A stretch of 64,000 nt of DNA, from contig PCDI01000008.1 of assembly GCA_002778195.1 (NCBI GenBank), positions 1,050,655 through 1,114,654 on the forward strand. The letters run 5' to 3'. Made by a program: the position numbers and the translations under genes. This stretch comes from Raffaelea ambrosiae. Its lineage: Eukaryota > Ascomycota > Sordariomycetes > Ophiostomatales > Ophiostomataceae. Shown here piece after piece: positions 33,611 through 45,934 of this stretch (the stretch's first letter is position 1; the number at the start of each line of letters is the position of its first letter). Under the pieces are notes generated by a model. The model searched no databases. It was given only the letters and a program-made list of their open reading frames with translations, and had not been told where the DNA came from.

Positions 33611-33611
<1 letters not shown>

Positions 33612-33642
<31 letters not shown>
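33612..33642. repeat. (TG)n microsatellite
   Basis: About fifteen perfect TG units in the 3' flank of the MFS transporter gene, roughly 370 bases beyond its stop codon. Confidence 0.95.
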
Positions 33643-33643
<1 letters not shown>

Positions 33644-34013
33644 GGCCCTGGCTCACACTAGATATCTCTCCTCTTCCTTTCCTCGTCGTTTTTTTGGCGC
33701 CCCGCGGATTCCGTCAAGCCATGACCAGTTCATAATTTGACAACGGGAATCATGTGGATCATGTTGGGGTGTGCGTGCGTGCGTGCGTGCATGCGTGCGT
33801 GTGCACGTTTGCGGGAGAGGCCGGCCCCGTAATGCTCAAGTGCGCTGGCGCGTGTTTGGGGTCTAAGCGTCTCCCAGAGACGCCAAGCCTGGAGCCCTGG
33901 GACGCCTCGGACCTTTCTTCCTTTGGGAGTAAGCATCTTTGCACTCGGCCCAATGCTAGACCCCCTTCATGTCGGGCCTTCTGTTAACCCCCCCCCCCCT
34001 CTGTTCACACCCC

Positions 34014-37000
34014 TTAGTTCTTGATGGCAAACCGACTCTTGCCACGCAATTTCTTTCCGTACTTGAAGAACAAGAAGGGAAAAGGAAGCATGGCCACGGC
34101 CAGAAAGGCCAGAAGTGACGTTGCCCACTGGAAGCCCAGCTTCTCGTACATCTGGACACCGAAAAGCGGGAACGCGGCTGAGACAAAAGGAAGCAACAAA
34201 CGTTAGTCATAAGCACCGGGACAATCAAGCAAGCAGAAAGAGAAAAAGGAACCAAAACCGGATACGAAAGGGGAACACGAAAAGAGGGGGAGGACAAGAA
34301 GGAGGAGGTCGAGCAACGAGGAACGAGGAACGAGGGCAGCGACCAAGGCCAAAGCACTCTTGCATGTTCCAACAAAGCAGGCAAATGCAGGAAAGCTGCA
34401 AGAGCCAAGAGCTGCAAGAAGATACAGAAACATGCAGGAGGGTGATGAGTAGGAGGAATGACAAAAAAACACCGCAGGCTATGCAGCAACGCAACAGGGC
34501 AACAATGCAAGCCGCGTAGAAATACAGGGGGATGGAGAAAGGAGGAATCCAAAAAAAAAACCTGCGGCAGCACAGACTGTGTCCGGCCAATATTTGTCCC
34601 AACCCAGCTGAATGGATCCGAGCAAGTTCAACGGGCGGTGCAACAGATCGAGAGACATGGGGGAGAGGCGAACAAAGGAGAAACAGAGGTATAGAGTCGG
34701 GTAACCACACATAAAAACAAAGAAAAAAGAGAGACAAGCAAGGAGAGAAGAAAGAGGCAGGAACAACAAAGAAAAAGGGAAGAACTAGACCAGGACAAGG
34801 ACACAAACTGAGACAACCCTCTCGAGTCTCTCATGACCAGCAGAGAAAAGAAAAGAGATAAAAAAGAGAAAAAAAAAAGGCTCACCTGCAAAGGTGCATC
34901 GCACAAAAGCATTGCCTGCCAAGGCACTGGCCGCATAGAGAGTGTATGTGTCGACCTATGTCACCGGCGGTTAGTCGTTATGCTCATTTTTGGTCGGTTG
35001 ATGCCCAACCCAACATGGCCCGTGTGTCAGCTGCAGGCCGGATCTCATCCAATCTGGATCGAACCATGGTTCAACACCGCCGTCGTTCGCAGCTGCGTGT
35101 TTCTCTTCTTGCACTCTCATCGGGTGTTTTTGTTTGCACTGAAACCCCCCCCCCCCTCAGAATGGTGAAAGTGCAGAACCATCCCGAGAAGAAAAGAAGA
35201 AAAAGAAAAGAGACCGTGCAGGCGGGGACGGGCGGGAAGAGAAGCGGGAACAAGACGAACAGGTAAGGCGGGCAGATGAACCAGAGAACCAGCGAACCAG
35301 AACACCAGAGGTCAGCCGGGGACAGGCTACTTACAAAAAAGGTAAAGATGCCGTTGAACGACAAGAGCATGCTGTGTTTTCGCGAAACGAAGCTAAGTGT
35401 TAGCCAAAACACGATATTCTTGGGAAGAAGGGTAGGACAAGAACCAGATAAACAAAAAGAAGACGAAACAGGGCAAAACGACAGCAAAACGACAGCAAAA
35501 CGACAGCAAAACGACAAGATAGCAGAAAGAAGGAACGGAACAGGGGGGGGGATTTGAGGCCGCCAGGGGGGGTGAGGCCCAACGATTGTCGGCATGGCCA
35601 ACAAAGACCGCGGCCAACATCAACGGACATGTCGTAGGCCGACGCCCCCCTGTTTCGGTCATCTGGGCAACATTCCTATCTCACGCTTTCCAGCCCCTTC
35701 TCACTCCATCATCCTCACTCGGCGATGGAATCATGACCGGCACTTTCCGTTGACAAAGCTATGACTAAAAGAGGGTTGTGTGGAAGACGAGAGCCATACG
35801 ATCTTTTGTGATAGGATGTGACGGCAACACGGGGTGGGCTGAGAATGTCTGTGGCCGTAGAACTTTGTGAGATAGAGGAGGGGGGGAGTACAACGCAAGC
35901 AGAGTGAGGTGAGAGATGAAAGGGGAGGGGGGGAAGCACGCAACAACGATGTTGTGTGTGTGCATTGCGTGTGTGTACGAGTGTGTGTTTTTTTGTGTTC
36001 GCGGTGCACAGCAGACGATGGGTAGGGGAGGAGGCAGAAAGAAGAGGTGACCCTGCCAGGGCAACGGTCCCAGAAGGAGGGACAGCAAGTGGTGTAGGGA
36101 GACTGAGGAGGAGGAAGAGGAGGGAGCGATGGGAGAGATGGTGAGATGAGGAAATGACGAGATGACGAGATGCAGTCCGTTGTGAGATGCCCTCTTTGTC
36201 CTCCCGTGTTACCCTGGCAGCACAACTGCGCAAAGACCCCGTATTCGAGTGGTTTGTGTCATTGTTGTTCCTTTCAGCTTTGTTTTCTCCTTGCGTTCTT
36301 TTGTAGTGGGTTTTTTTTTGGTGCTGTTCTTGTTTTTTTTCCTCATTTTTTTCTCGTTTTTCTTCCTTTATTCAACGAGTACAAGGAACACAAGAACACA
36401 AGAACACAAAGAAGTCCCATGCAGAATGCCGGGTTCCCAGTCTTCTGGGTGTGAGGATGCAAAAATAACACGAGCCATCGTATTCTGGAAGTCCGTGGGA
36501 GACGGGATGGGAAAGAAGGAATGGAGGATGGCAAGATCAGGAGAGGGCTATTTTTAACAGGGTGACAATGGGCAGGAACAGGAGGGTATCATGCATGGCA
36601 GGATACGACAGAACACGAGAGTTTGGGAGTGGGGACAAGAAGAATAGCAAAGAAGATTCTTACAGCAAAAAGAAGAAGAGGAGGAGGAGGGGAGGGGAAA
36701 GAAAGAAGAAAGAAGAAAACCAAAACAAGAGAGGGAGAGAAAAAAAATCAAAAGAAAAGAAAAGAAAATCAAAGAAAATCAAAAGAAAATAAAATCAAAA
36801 GAAAAGAAAATAAAAGAAAAAATTAAAAATAAAAATAAAACCAAAAAAAAAAACTTACCCAAAAGCAAAAAAGCCGGCGCCAAAGAGCGGCACAATCCAG
36901 TGGACGCTCGGGTACGTCGTCCAGCCAAACCAGAACAGGCCGATGGGCACCATCAGGGCGCCGAACATGGTGGACGGCAGGCGGAACTCCGGCTCGGACC

Positions 37001-38342
37001 CGGGCGGGCTGCGGCGGCGGATCAGGCGGTTGCGGATCGTGGTCCAGACGGGGGTGGTCAGGCCGGCGACGACGTTGCCGACGAAGAGGCTCATAAAGGT
37101 CAGGCCGACCTGCCACAGGGTGAAGCCGTGGTTGGTCTGGAAGACGAGCGGGAAGGCGCCGAAGAAGAGGTAGAGGACGCCGAGCAGCAGCGCCGAGTAC
37201 AGGTCGAGGCACAGGCACATGGGCTCGAAGACGAGCAGCTCAAAGGGCCGCAGCAGGGCCAGCAGGATGGTGCGCGTCAGCGACTGCGGGTTGTTCTCGA
37301 GCGGCGCGTACCAGCGGTCGTCGCCGGTGTCGCGGCGCAGGCGGCGCGCCTTGCTGCGCAGCAGGACCGGGTGGTAGGTCTCGGGCACGCACAGCAAAAT
37401 GGCAAAGAAGAGGCAAAAGGCCCAGATGAGGAGCACGTAGTGCGTCCAGCGCCAGCTGGCGTTGGCGTTGATGAAGCCGCCCACCAGGGGCCCCAGCGCG
37501 GGGCCGACAAAGGGCGCCAGCGAGAAAAAGACCATGGGGCCCTGCATGCTCTCGCGGCTGAACAGGTCGCCGACGGTGCCGCCCGACACGGACATGAAGG
37601 CGGAGCCGGTGAAGCCCTGGAAGAAGCGGGCCACGATCACGGTCGCCAGGTTCTTGGCCACGGCCGACGGGATGATCCAGATGGTGAAGAGGAAAAACGA
37701 CCCCAGGTAGATGGGCCGGCGGCCGTAGAACTCGCTCAGCGGGCTCCAGGCCGGGCCCAGCGCGATGCCCAGCACAAAGGTCGACAGGCCCAGCGTGGCC
37801 ACCAGGTGCGACGAGTGGAACTCGGCGTCCATCTGCGTGTACGTCGACGTGTAGATGGAGCTGCCGCAGGTCACGCACAGGCTGCCAAAGCACACGATAC
37901 AGACAACAAACCACTTGCGCCAGAGGCCCATGCTGCGCGGGCATTCGGGGTCGTCGTCGCCGTCAAAGGCCACCTCGAACGGGTCCTTCTCATCCGACGA
38001 GTCTTCCGGCGGCAGCGGAACCCCAGCGGCCTCGGCTTCCAGATGCGACGCGACCCGCTCGGCCGCGTGGTGGCGGAGCTCGTCTTCGTCCAGGCTGGCC
38101 GCGTCGGACGACGCGCCGCTCGCGTGGCCGTCCTCGGGGCCCGCCTCGAGCTCGTGGCCGGGCGTCGTCTCCTTGTGGCTGCGGCGCTTCTCCGCGTCGA
38201 CCGCCGCGTCTGCGTGTGATGAGCGGGTGCGGTGGAGACGGAGGTGATGACTATGGCTGTTGTGGGTGGGCGTGGCGGCGATGTCGTTGTTCGCGATGGT
38301 TGGGTCAACGCCATTGGCGTCTCGTTCGAGGTCTTTCTCCAT
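34014..38342 (-). CDS. MFS multidrug/polyamine-type H+ antiporter (DHA1 family) with long introns
   Basis: A 12-helix membrane transporter. Exons are 36859-38342, 35335-35371 (37 nt), 34886-34955 (70 nt) and 34014-34177, giving 584 residues from ATG 38342 (MEKDLERD). About 150 hydrophilic, acidic N-terminal residues precede helix 1 (WFVVCIVCFGSLCV). Motif A is LSEFYGRRPIYLG and the antiporter motif C is FVGPALGPLVGG. The three small 3' exons join in phase into FFAFG-G-MLLSFNGIFTFF-VDTYTLYAASALAGNAFVRCTFA-AAFPLFGVQMYEKLGFQWATS, a contiguous C-terminal part of the family. The introns are about 1,487, 379 and 708 nt, far above the usual fungal 50-120 nt. All donors are GTAAGT or GTGAGC. The substrate cannot be predicted; relatives export drugs or polyamines. 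Confidence 0.92.
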
Positions 38343-40835
38343 CTTGAGAGAAACAAGCGTCAATGGCTTGGATGGAAGCTTTGACAATGACGATGACGGC
38401 GAGAGTGACGGTGACAGACAGTGATGGCGTTCTTGTTGTTGCTGTTGCTGTCGCTGTTGCTGTTGCTGTTGCTGTTGCTGTCGCTATTGCTGTCGCTGTT
38501 GCTGTTGCTGTCGCTGTCGCTGTCGTTCCAGATGGCGGCTGTCTTCTTATATTAGGGGCAGTCGCTTCTCGGCCCAAGACCGAATGCCGTGGATCGCCAA
38601 GCAGCACTTACCCTGGCCCTACACACCTCAGGAGATGCTTCGGCCCCGGCGCGGCGTCGTGTCTAAGCGGCCGTGTGCGCGCTGGGCGAGCTCCACAACT
38701 CCGCCAATAAGATGTGTCTACTGGTCCGCGGGTGCGAGACAGAGCGGAAACTTGGGCTGAAGGCCGCCGTATCGGACATAAACGGCTTTACCGTGTACTA
38801 TGTAGTTGATGGGCCTGGGGGTTTTATTTTTTTCCCTTCCAAAGCAGCAGATAGCAAATGATGGAAGAGAAAGGAAATTTGAGCAGCCCAGGGACGGGGA
38901 GAAGGGCACAGACAGCGTAGCTAGTGAGTAGACACAGACTGTCTGAGAAGGGGGGGGGGGGACCAATGGCATGGAGACGACGACCAACCAAGACGATCAG
39001 CCCAAAAGGACCAAACTAAAGAAAGGAAGACTCGTGAACCCCTGCGAGAAGGACTACTATGTAATACGACCCCGTCATTATTATTCAGCTTCGGGATATC
39101 TTGCTCCCTCGCAGCGAACAGACAAGGAATCCGTCTTCCATGGATGGTCACTACGCGTTAGTTGCTAGGCCTAGCCTGCAACGCTACTGGCCGTCCACCC
39201 GCTTCCCGGGCGTATGGTTTCCCGTCAGAGCGGATTCGAACCTTCCGCCAGCTCGCCGCGAGCCTCCGCGCGCGCGGTCTGGCAAGCTTTGGCGATCGTC
39301 GCCGGACATGCGTGGCTACGCATGACTCAGCCGGGAAGCGACGCCATTTGCGCAGATCTGCTCGTGCATCACACGCCAGTAAGCTCTTTCTTTTTGCTCT
39401 TCCGCTGGGCACTTGTTGAGGTAGACACCAGATGCAGAGTGCCGGGGTTGTTGGGCGTGTTAGTAAGGAAGACACAGCAATATTACAGCGCATGGCAGCG
39501 TATGGCCGCCCAACTCCACAGGGCTGTCTTGAGCTGCACTATCGGCCTGTTGCTGCCGGCGTTAGCAGGTACTAGCTCCGTGGGAGAATGGACTTACACG
39601 GAGTTTCAGTGCTCTGCCCACGCCTGGAGCCGCACCTACTATGCATTATTCAGCCCTGCTCGAGCCTCGCCCTGTCTTGCTATCTTTGCATTCTCGCCTG
39701 TTATTTCTGCTCCGTTGGCAATGTCGCGCAGGATTACGAATCGGCCGCTTCGGGACAGTGTATCTGGCAAACACGAAGACCACTGCTCAAAAGGACAGAC
39801 TCCCTGCAAACACACGGATGCCGAACAAGATGGCTCTGGGCGAGCATTGGAAATAGGCCGGGCACAGGCTCTCCCCTCATTTTGTGTCTCCGCCAGCCCT
39901 GCAGGGACCCACTAATAGCTCGGCACCAACTGCGGTATCGCGAAGGGCCGAAGGCGCGAGGGCGAGTGTCCTGCAAAATGTTCAACTGTATGCATACGCC
40001 GTACTTACTGCTTTGCTGTCTACTGGGACCTGGGTCGGGGTCGAAAAGGACGAAAAAAGGAAGACAAAAAAAAAGTGCAACACCCCAACTCTACTGAGAC
40101 ATCCGTTGCGATTGCATCGTGAGAGCCTGGCATCTTCGGCAGAGACAAGCAAAGAATTGCAACCGTCCATCCAGACGGGGACGATGACGACGACCAAAAG
40201 AATCTCGCCGAGCTAGTGACTAAAGAAAAGAACAAAAGAATGGTTTCCAAGCGCGAGAGGCGACCAGACTGGCCAAAAGCCAAGTCGCCGGCAAAATAAG
40301 TGGCCGAGACAAACGCGGGGAAAGCTTTCCTGGAGGAGTCGACCGCCTGTCGCGCAAGACCAAAATCAATGTTGCGGACTGGGAGACCCGCCCGAGTACG
40401 GTAGGTGCAATGGTAAAAAAAAGAAGATATATTGCATCTTATTAAGATCACGCACCGGATCTGTCCTCTCTTCCTTCTATATACCACACCCTCCAGACCA
40501 ACAAATCCTCCCACACAAGCGCAAGCTATATACGATACACCTCTGTACATGGTATAATAATACGTTGTCTATCGCCCGCTATGCTCTTACGCCAAACAAT
40601 GCTCGACAGGAAAGCAAACCAGAACACACGAGGCCAAACCAAACAGGAAAGCAGATAACAATAACCAAACTCGTCAACCAAATCGGCCCATATTAAGCTT
40701 GAAACCAGAAAACATGACATAAGCAGACGTAACCAAAAACATAAAACATAAAACGAGCAAGGGCCGACGCAGACAAAAAACGACAAAAGCTGGACACCGT
40801 ACAAAAACAAACGAGTTCACGCAAAGAACAAAACA
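38343..40835. other. Intergenic region upstream of the MFS gene, with trinucleotide repeats
   Basis: No conserved protein frame. A CTG/TTG-type repeat lies near the transporter start (separate entry). The block 39150-39950 has ordinary complexity and a 233-codon plus-strand frame at 39214-39915 with no recognisable domain. Beyond 40.2 kb the sequence is AT-rich 3' flank of the glucanase gene. Confidence 0.6.
38434..38526. repeat. Imperfect (CTG TTG / CTG TCG)n repeat in MFS leader
   Basis: About 30 trinucleotides reading TTG, CTG or TCG on the plus strand, which is (CAG/CAA/CGA) in the sense of the transporter transcript. It lies 92-184 bases before the ATG, so it is probably in the 5' leader. 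Confidence 0.9.
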
Positions 40836-43357
40836 TCAGTAAAGCTCGGACAATCCATCAATGCTCGGAATGTTGTCCAGATCGCACTGGAACGACCGCG
40901 TGCCCGCCTTGGCCGGCAGAATTCCCGCTGCCAATCCCTTCTTATACGACCACTGGGATGCGTTAGCATGCGAAAGAAAAGGGCGGGAAACAAGGATAGA
41001 AGAGTGTTCCAACTCTCTTTTTTTTTTGTTTTTTTTTCCTTTGCACTCACCTGCGTCGCGGACTCCGTGTCCCACGTCCAGTACCACCAGCCCCAGCCCT
41101 TCTCAAACGAATACATCTGCGCCTCGGCAAACGTCAGCAGAAACTGCTTGTAGGCGCTGCTGTACCGGCTCGGGTCCGCGTTCGCATCCGTGCACTCGCA
41201 CGACGCGTTTTGGGCCGGACACTTGGGCGTCAGCGCGTTGAGCGTGTCGTTGCCGACGTCGTAGTTGCCGGTCCAGCGCGCGCCGTTGCCGACGTTGCCC
41301 AGGTAGGTCGCGCAGTCCGTGTCCGCCTGCGACCACTCGGCGACGATCGTGGGGCCAAAGCCCGTCGACGTGTTCATGCTCTGCTCCGTCTGCTGCGTCC
41401 AGCCGGTGCACGCGTACCGGATCTTCTCGTCGTGCGTGTAGATGATCTGCTCGTTGTTGAAGATCTCGTACTGGTGCACGTCCAGCGCCAGGTTCTGCGT
41501 GTTGGACTGGCCCTGCCACTTGTCGAGCCCGCAGAAGCCGTCGCCAAACACGATCACCGCCTTGTCCGACAGGCCGTTCTTGCGCACCAGCGCCGCCGTC
41601 GTCTGCGTCCAGTTCATCACCCCCGCGATCGACAGAAACGTCATGCGCGGCTCGTTGGCCAGCCCGTAGTGCGAGATCACGTTGCGGTAGCGCGCCTGCG
41701 CAAAGAACTGCGACAGCTTGTCGTGCACGTCGATGGACCGCTGCACGTTGAGGTCGCCGTCCGTGCCGTTCATCCAGCCGATGGCGCCCTGCCGCCCGCT
41801 GTGGTTCCAGCCGTTCTGGCTGCCCGGCAGGCCGTGCAGGTCCAGGTTCACCCGCAGGCCGTTCTGCCGCGCCCACTCGATGCCGCGCAGCAGGTAGCGC
41901 CAGCTCGTCCGGAACAGGTACGGGTCGTCGTCGTACACCTCGACCGCCCAGTACGAAAACGGGATCCGCACGTGGTCCAGCCCCGCCGCCGCAATCTCCT
42001 TGAACGTGTCCGCCGTCACAAACGACGCGTAGTGCGCCTCCAGCGTCGTCGCGCACTGCGCGCTGCCCAGGTGCGCGCACAGCGTGTACTCGTCGATCAC
42101 CCCGTCCGCCGTAAACAGCGACGGCGTGATGAACGGCTCCAGCGACAGCCATCCGCCCAGGTTCACCCCCCGCGCCGGCGTCGTCGCGTACGAGCCCCAG
42201 TCCTTGTTCAGCGCCGGCCGGTCGCTGTTGGCCGCCTGCGAGTCGTCGTAGTCCGTGTACAGGCCCATCACCGGCAGCCCGCCCACCGTCTCCGCCGTGT
42301 ACGTGAGGTTGAAGTCCGTCGTGTCCTTCCAGTCGTACGGGTTGAGATACGACGGCGCCCCGGACGGGATGCTGCTGGGGTCGATGCTGTCGAGACCCGA
42401 ACTGCTCGAGCTGGAGCCGCTGCTGCTGCTGCTGCTGTGCTTTTTGCTCACCACCACGGCGACGACAATGATGATGATCAGCACGACAAGGGCGACCACG
42501 CCTCCGCAGATCCCTGAAACAGCATGTCACGTTAGCACGCATTCCAAGTCTAGTGAACACCCATGAAACGCTCCTCATTCCAGTCCCAGCCATGCTCTCT
42601 CTCTCTCTCTCTCTCCCCTCTTCTTCTCTTCTTCGCACTCACATAAACATTTCTTGCTCATCCTCCGCTTGGCCGGCTCCCGCGTCCTGGTGTAGTACAG
42701 CGCCTCCTTCTCCAGGCTCTGCCGGTGGCTGCTGTCCGTGCTGCCGTGCGTGCCGGCACCGCCGCGCAGGTGGCCCGGCGACAGGCCCTCCTCGAGAATC
42801 GCGCCGCTGGGTATGCGCCGGTCGCGCTTCCGCCGATGTTGCCGGTCGTGTGTGCCGCCGGCGCGCACGCGTGCATACCCATCGCCGTATTCGTCTTCGT
42901 CTCTGTCGAGGTCTTCGTCGCCTTCGGTTTCGTATCGTTCGGGCGTCGCCGCCGCCGCCGCCGCCGTTCTCCGCTTGCGCTTGTCCTGCTGCCTCTTCTT
43001 CTGCGCCGCCGCCCGCCGCGCCGCTTGCCGCTCGGCCTCCTTGACGGCCTCCCGCTGGGCCTCCTTGTCTCGCCGTTTTTGCGCCTCGCGGTCCTTGCGG
43101 ATCTCGGCCTTGCTCTTGTACTCTTCGCCGTGCCAGTGCGGCCGGCCGCCCATGTTGTGCGCATTGAGCCGGTTCAGCGCATCAGCCGACAGCAGCTGCG
43201 CCGAGCTGGCTTCGCTCTTTTTGGCATCTTTGGCATTTTTGCTGCTGCTGCTGCTGCTGCTCTTCTTCTTCTTGTGGCCGCTGCTATGGTGGTGTCGTTT
43301 GGCACCGCCACCTGCTTCCCTGGCGTCGCGTTGTCGATGGGATGGCCGTGGCGCCAT
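40836..43357 (-). CDS. exgD: Membrane-anchored glucan 1,3-beta-glucosidase, GH5 (ExgD type)
   Basis: Hydrolyses terminal 1,3-beta-glucosyl residues in the cell wall. Exons are 42643-43357, 41051-42513 and 40836-40952, giving 764 residues. The layout is type II membrane protein: a basic, disordered cytoplasmic tail of about 238 residues (Lys/Arg/Ala-rich coiled segment), one membrane helix just after the first splice (ICGGVVALVVLIIIIVVAVVV), a Ser/Gly linker and the GH5 catalytic domain. RGVNLGGWLSLEPF, LDLHGLPGSQNGWNHSG and the acid/base Glu526 in HYGLANEPR are present, as is the nucleophile Glu631 in TIVAEWSQ. The last intron (GTGAGT, GCTAAC branch, CCCAG) leads to an exon encoding WSYKKGLAAGILP, as expected of the family. 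Intron 1 contains a CT microsatellite (42597-42616). Confidence 0.95.
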
Positions 43358-44477
43358 GGTTGCAGTTTGTGCTTGCTTTCCCGTAGGATGCTCGTGATGC
43401 TCGTCTTGCTCGTCTTGCGCGTGACGCTCTCAAAGTGGTTATGCAGATCGTCGTCGATGGTGTCGCTGGAATGCTGTAGGCGGAGAACAGGTTGCATTCT
43501 TCTTTTTCTCTGTCCCCCCCTTTTTTCTAAAAAAAATGACAGCCACTCATAAATAAAACGTATGTGCGTTCTTTTTTCTGGACCCTCAGACACAATGCAC
43601 TAGCAAAAGGCCATTGTAGCGTGGACGGGCGGCGCCATCGCCAGCCGTGCTCATTTGCCGCCTTTGTTTAGGTGGTGCGTAATTTTGGCAGCTGTGTTGC
43701 CCCAGCAACAATCTAATCATTAGCATCTCCACCACAATACGGGAGCTGTCCGGTGTAAAGTGTCTGCATGAATCACAGCGCTCTGACAACAGCGTCTTGG
43801 GGACAGTCCTGGAAGTTGATTTGATTACGAGTACTTGGCCGGACCCTTGGCCCAGCTTGGCTACTTGGCCTGTTTACTCGTGCTATCTCGACATGGCCGC
43901 AGGCAAACGGTGACGCGTACGAGGACCCTCTGTGCAACAACAACTCAAATTTGCCCGTTGAAGCCTTTGCGTTTGTCTTTTGCTCAAGCGTCGCAATGTC
44001 TCCATGGGAGACGTGCATGCTGAGGAGTTTCGGGTCGTCTGCAGTTTCGCGATTGCTCATCGTGATGCAAGTCTGGATCACCTCGTCCATCCTGTCAGGT
44101 TCTTCCAAGGTGGCATCTGTCACCCATCGGCAGCCTGACCGTATGACGTCCAGTTTCTCGGGCTGCTTGCCAATGGAGGGCTTCCCTCTTTCCAAACATC
44201 TAATCGCGAAAATGCGAGAATTGCAAGCGGACTGTTTCGGTCCGCAGCTCTCACAACAGTGGTGTAGCAGAAGATCCACGTGACCTCTACCCCAGCTTTG
44301 GACCGCATGGTAATAAGCCGCCAGCAGCCGTGGCCAACCGTTCCAAGTCCGGGGTGTACCACCTTCCTACTCCGCAATCTCTCCGCAATCTGTTTGACCT
44401 CCTGCCACCATGGCATTGCCCGTCTTTTCTCCTCCACCTATCTGGGAGATAGCACAATCGGAAGGGCATCGGCAGCC
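43358..44477. other. Divergent promoter region, exgD (-) and BCKDHB (+)
   Basis: About 1.1 kb between two divergent starts. The right part contains a 168-codon minus-strand frame at 43773-44279 of ordinary base composition but without any known domain (see findings). I see no clear TATA box for either gene. Confidence 0.6.
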
Positions 44478-45934
44478 ATGAGGCTCACACCAGCAGTTTC
44501 CAAGATCCCTCAACGGCTGCGGCCACGGGGATCCGTTCCAGTCGTACCCGTGCCAGCGCCTTGGCTGTTATCGCCATCAGCATGTCGGCCACAATCCGCC
44601 CCGATCCCGACTGCTGCGCCGACCACCACAACACGACACATGGCTACTACGCAAAAGAGAGCGACAGCTCTACGATGCTGCTCCGTCTACGACAACAACA
44701 AACTGGCACGGCGGTCCTACTCCTCAGCGGCCCTGCCCAACGCCCGCCTCAACATACCCATTGACTACGCCACGACGCCGCTGCTGGCCCACACCTCGCA
44801 GGCGGCCTTGGGCCATGCCGAGCTCGCACCCGAGGTCCGCACCGGCAGCACCACCAAGCGCATGAACCTGTACCAGGCCATCAACGACGCCATGTCCACA
44901 GCCCTGGCCGAGGACGAGTCGGTGCTGCTGTTCGGCGAGGACGTCGCCTTTGGCGGCGTGTTCCGCTGCTCCATGAATCTGAAGGACACCTACGGCGGCG
45001 AGCGCGTGTTCAACACGCCGCTGAGCGAACAGGGCATCCTTGGCTTCGCCATCGGCCTGGCCGCCGAGGGCATGCGACCCATTGCCGAGATCCAGTTTGC
45101 CGACTACGTCTTCCCGGCGTTCGACCAGCTCGTCAACGAGGCGGCCAAGTTCCGGTACCGCGAGGGCACCAACGGCCGCCACGTCGGCGGCCTGACGGTG
45201 CGCATGCCCTGCGGCGCGGTGGGCCACGGCGCCCTGTACCACTCGCAGTCGCCCGAGAGCTTGTTCAGCCATGTGCCCGGCCTGCGCGTGGTGATGCCGC
45301 GGTCGCCGATGCAGGCCAAGGGCTTGCTGCTGGCCGCCATCCGCAGCCAGGATCCCGTCGTGTTCATGGAGCCCAAGATCTTGTACCGGGCGGCCGTGGA
45401 GCAGGTGCCCGTGGTGCCGTACACGCTGCCGCTCTCGAAAGCCGAGGTGCTCAAGGAGGGCCGCCACCTGACGGTGGTGTCGTACGGCCAGCCGCTGTAC
45501 CTGTGCATGAGCGCGATCCGGCGCGCCGAAGAGGACTTGACCGCCAAGCTGGGCGGCCCCATCACGATCGAGCTGATTGACCTGCGGACGATCTACCCGT
45601 GGGACAAGGAGACCGTCCTCCAGAGTGTGCGCAAGACGGGCCGGTGCATAGTGGTGCACGAGTCGATGGTGAACCAGGGGGTGGGTGCCGAGGTGGCGGC
45701 GGTGATCCAGGAGGACGAAGACACGTTTCTGCGGCTAGAGGCACCGGTGGCGCGGGTGGCCGGCTGGAGCACGCCAACGCCGCTGGCGTTTGAAAAGTTC
45801 AACACGCCGGATGTTGCGAGTACGTTTGTGTCCCCCCCGCATTCTTTGAGTTCTTCCCTCTACAGCCCTGGGCCGCAGAAAGCTAATTTCTTACAGGGAT
45901 ATACGACGCGATGATGAGAACGATCCAATATTAA
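44478..45934 (+). CDS. BCKDHB: Branched-chain 2-oxoacid dehydrogenase E1 beta subunit, mitochondrial
   Basis: With E1 alpha it decarboxylates the 2-oxoacids of valine, leucine and isoleucine in a thiamine-diphosphate-dependent step in mitochondria. Exons are 44478-45819 and 45897-45934, giving 459 residues. The first 85-odd residues are Arg/Pro/Ser/Thr-rich and act as an unusually long presequence; MATTQKRA at about residue 55 is an internal methionine. Family blocks include TKRMNLYQAINDAM, LFGEDVAFGGVFRCS, RVFNTPLSEQGI, EIQFADYVFPAFDQ, CGAVGHGALYHSQSPE and VVHESMVNQGVGAEV. Without the second exon the frame would run into intron sequence; the 38-nt exon gives the ending A-RIYDAMMRTIQY. The intron is 77 nt with GTACGT and a GCTAAT branch. 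Confidence 0.96.

Larger units (their letters stand above)
25490..34013. other. 8.5-kb region with no recognisable gene, upstream of ERT1
   Basis: From the ERT1 start to the end of the MFS gene there is no conserved protein frame, intron-exon pattern with a known domain, tRNA or rRNA. The plus strand is strongly purine-rich from about 25.6 to 29.6 kb, so a leader transcribed with ERT1 would be pyrimidine-rich. Many frames are open on both strands because the sequence is simple, for example Trp/Cys/Leu runs over the 29-kb repeats. The right half (29.7-33.9 kb) carries TG/CA microsatellites, C runs and T-rich sequence. It may hold distal promoter elements, a long leader with introns, or non-coding transcripts. 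Confidence 0.7.

Noticed and set aside
39215..39260. Possible tRNA or SINE: the minus strand carries GGTTCGAATCC, a perfect Pol III B-box.
   Set aside because: The T-stem fails (two of five pairs mismatch), no matching acceptor stem is found downstream or upstream, and no good A-box lies at the right distance.
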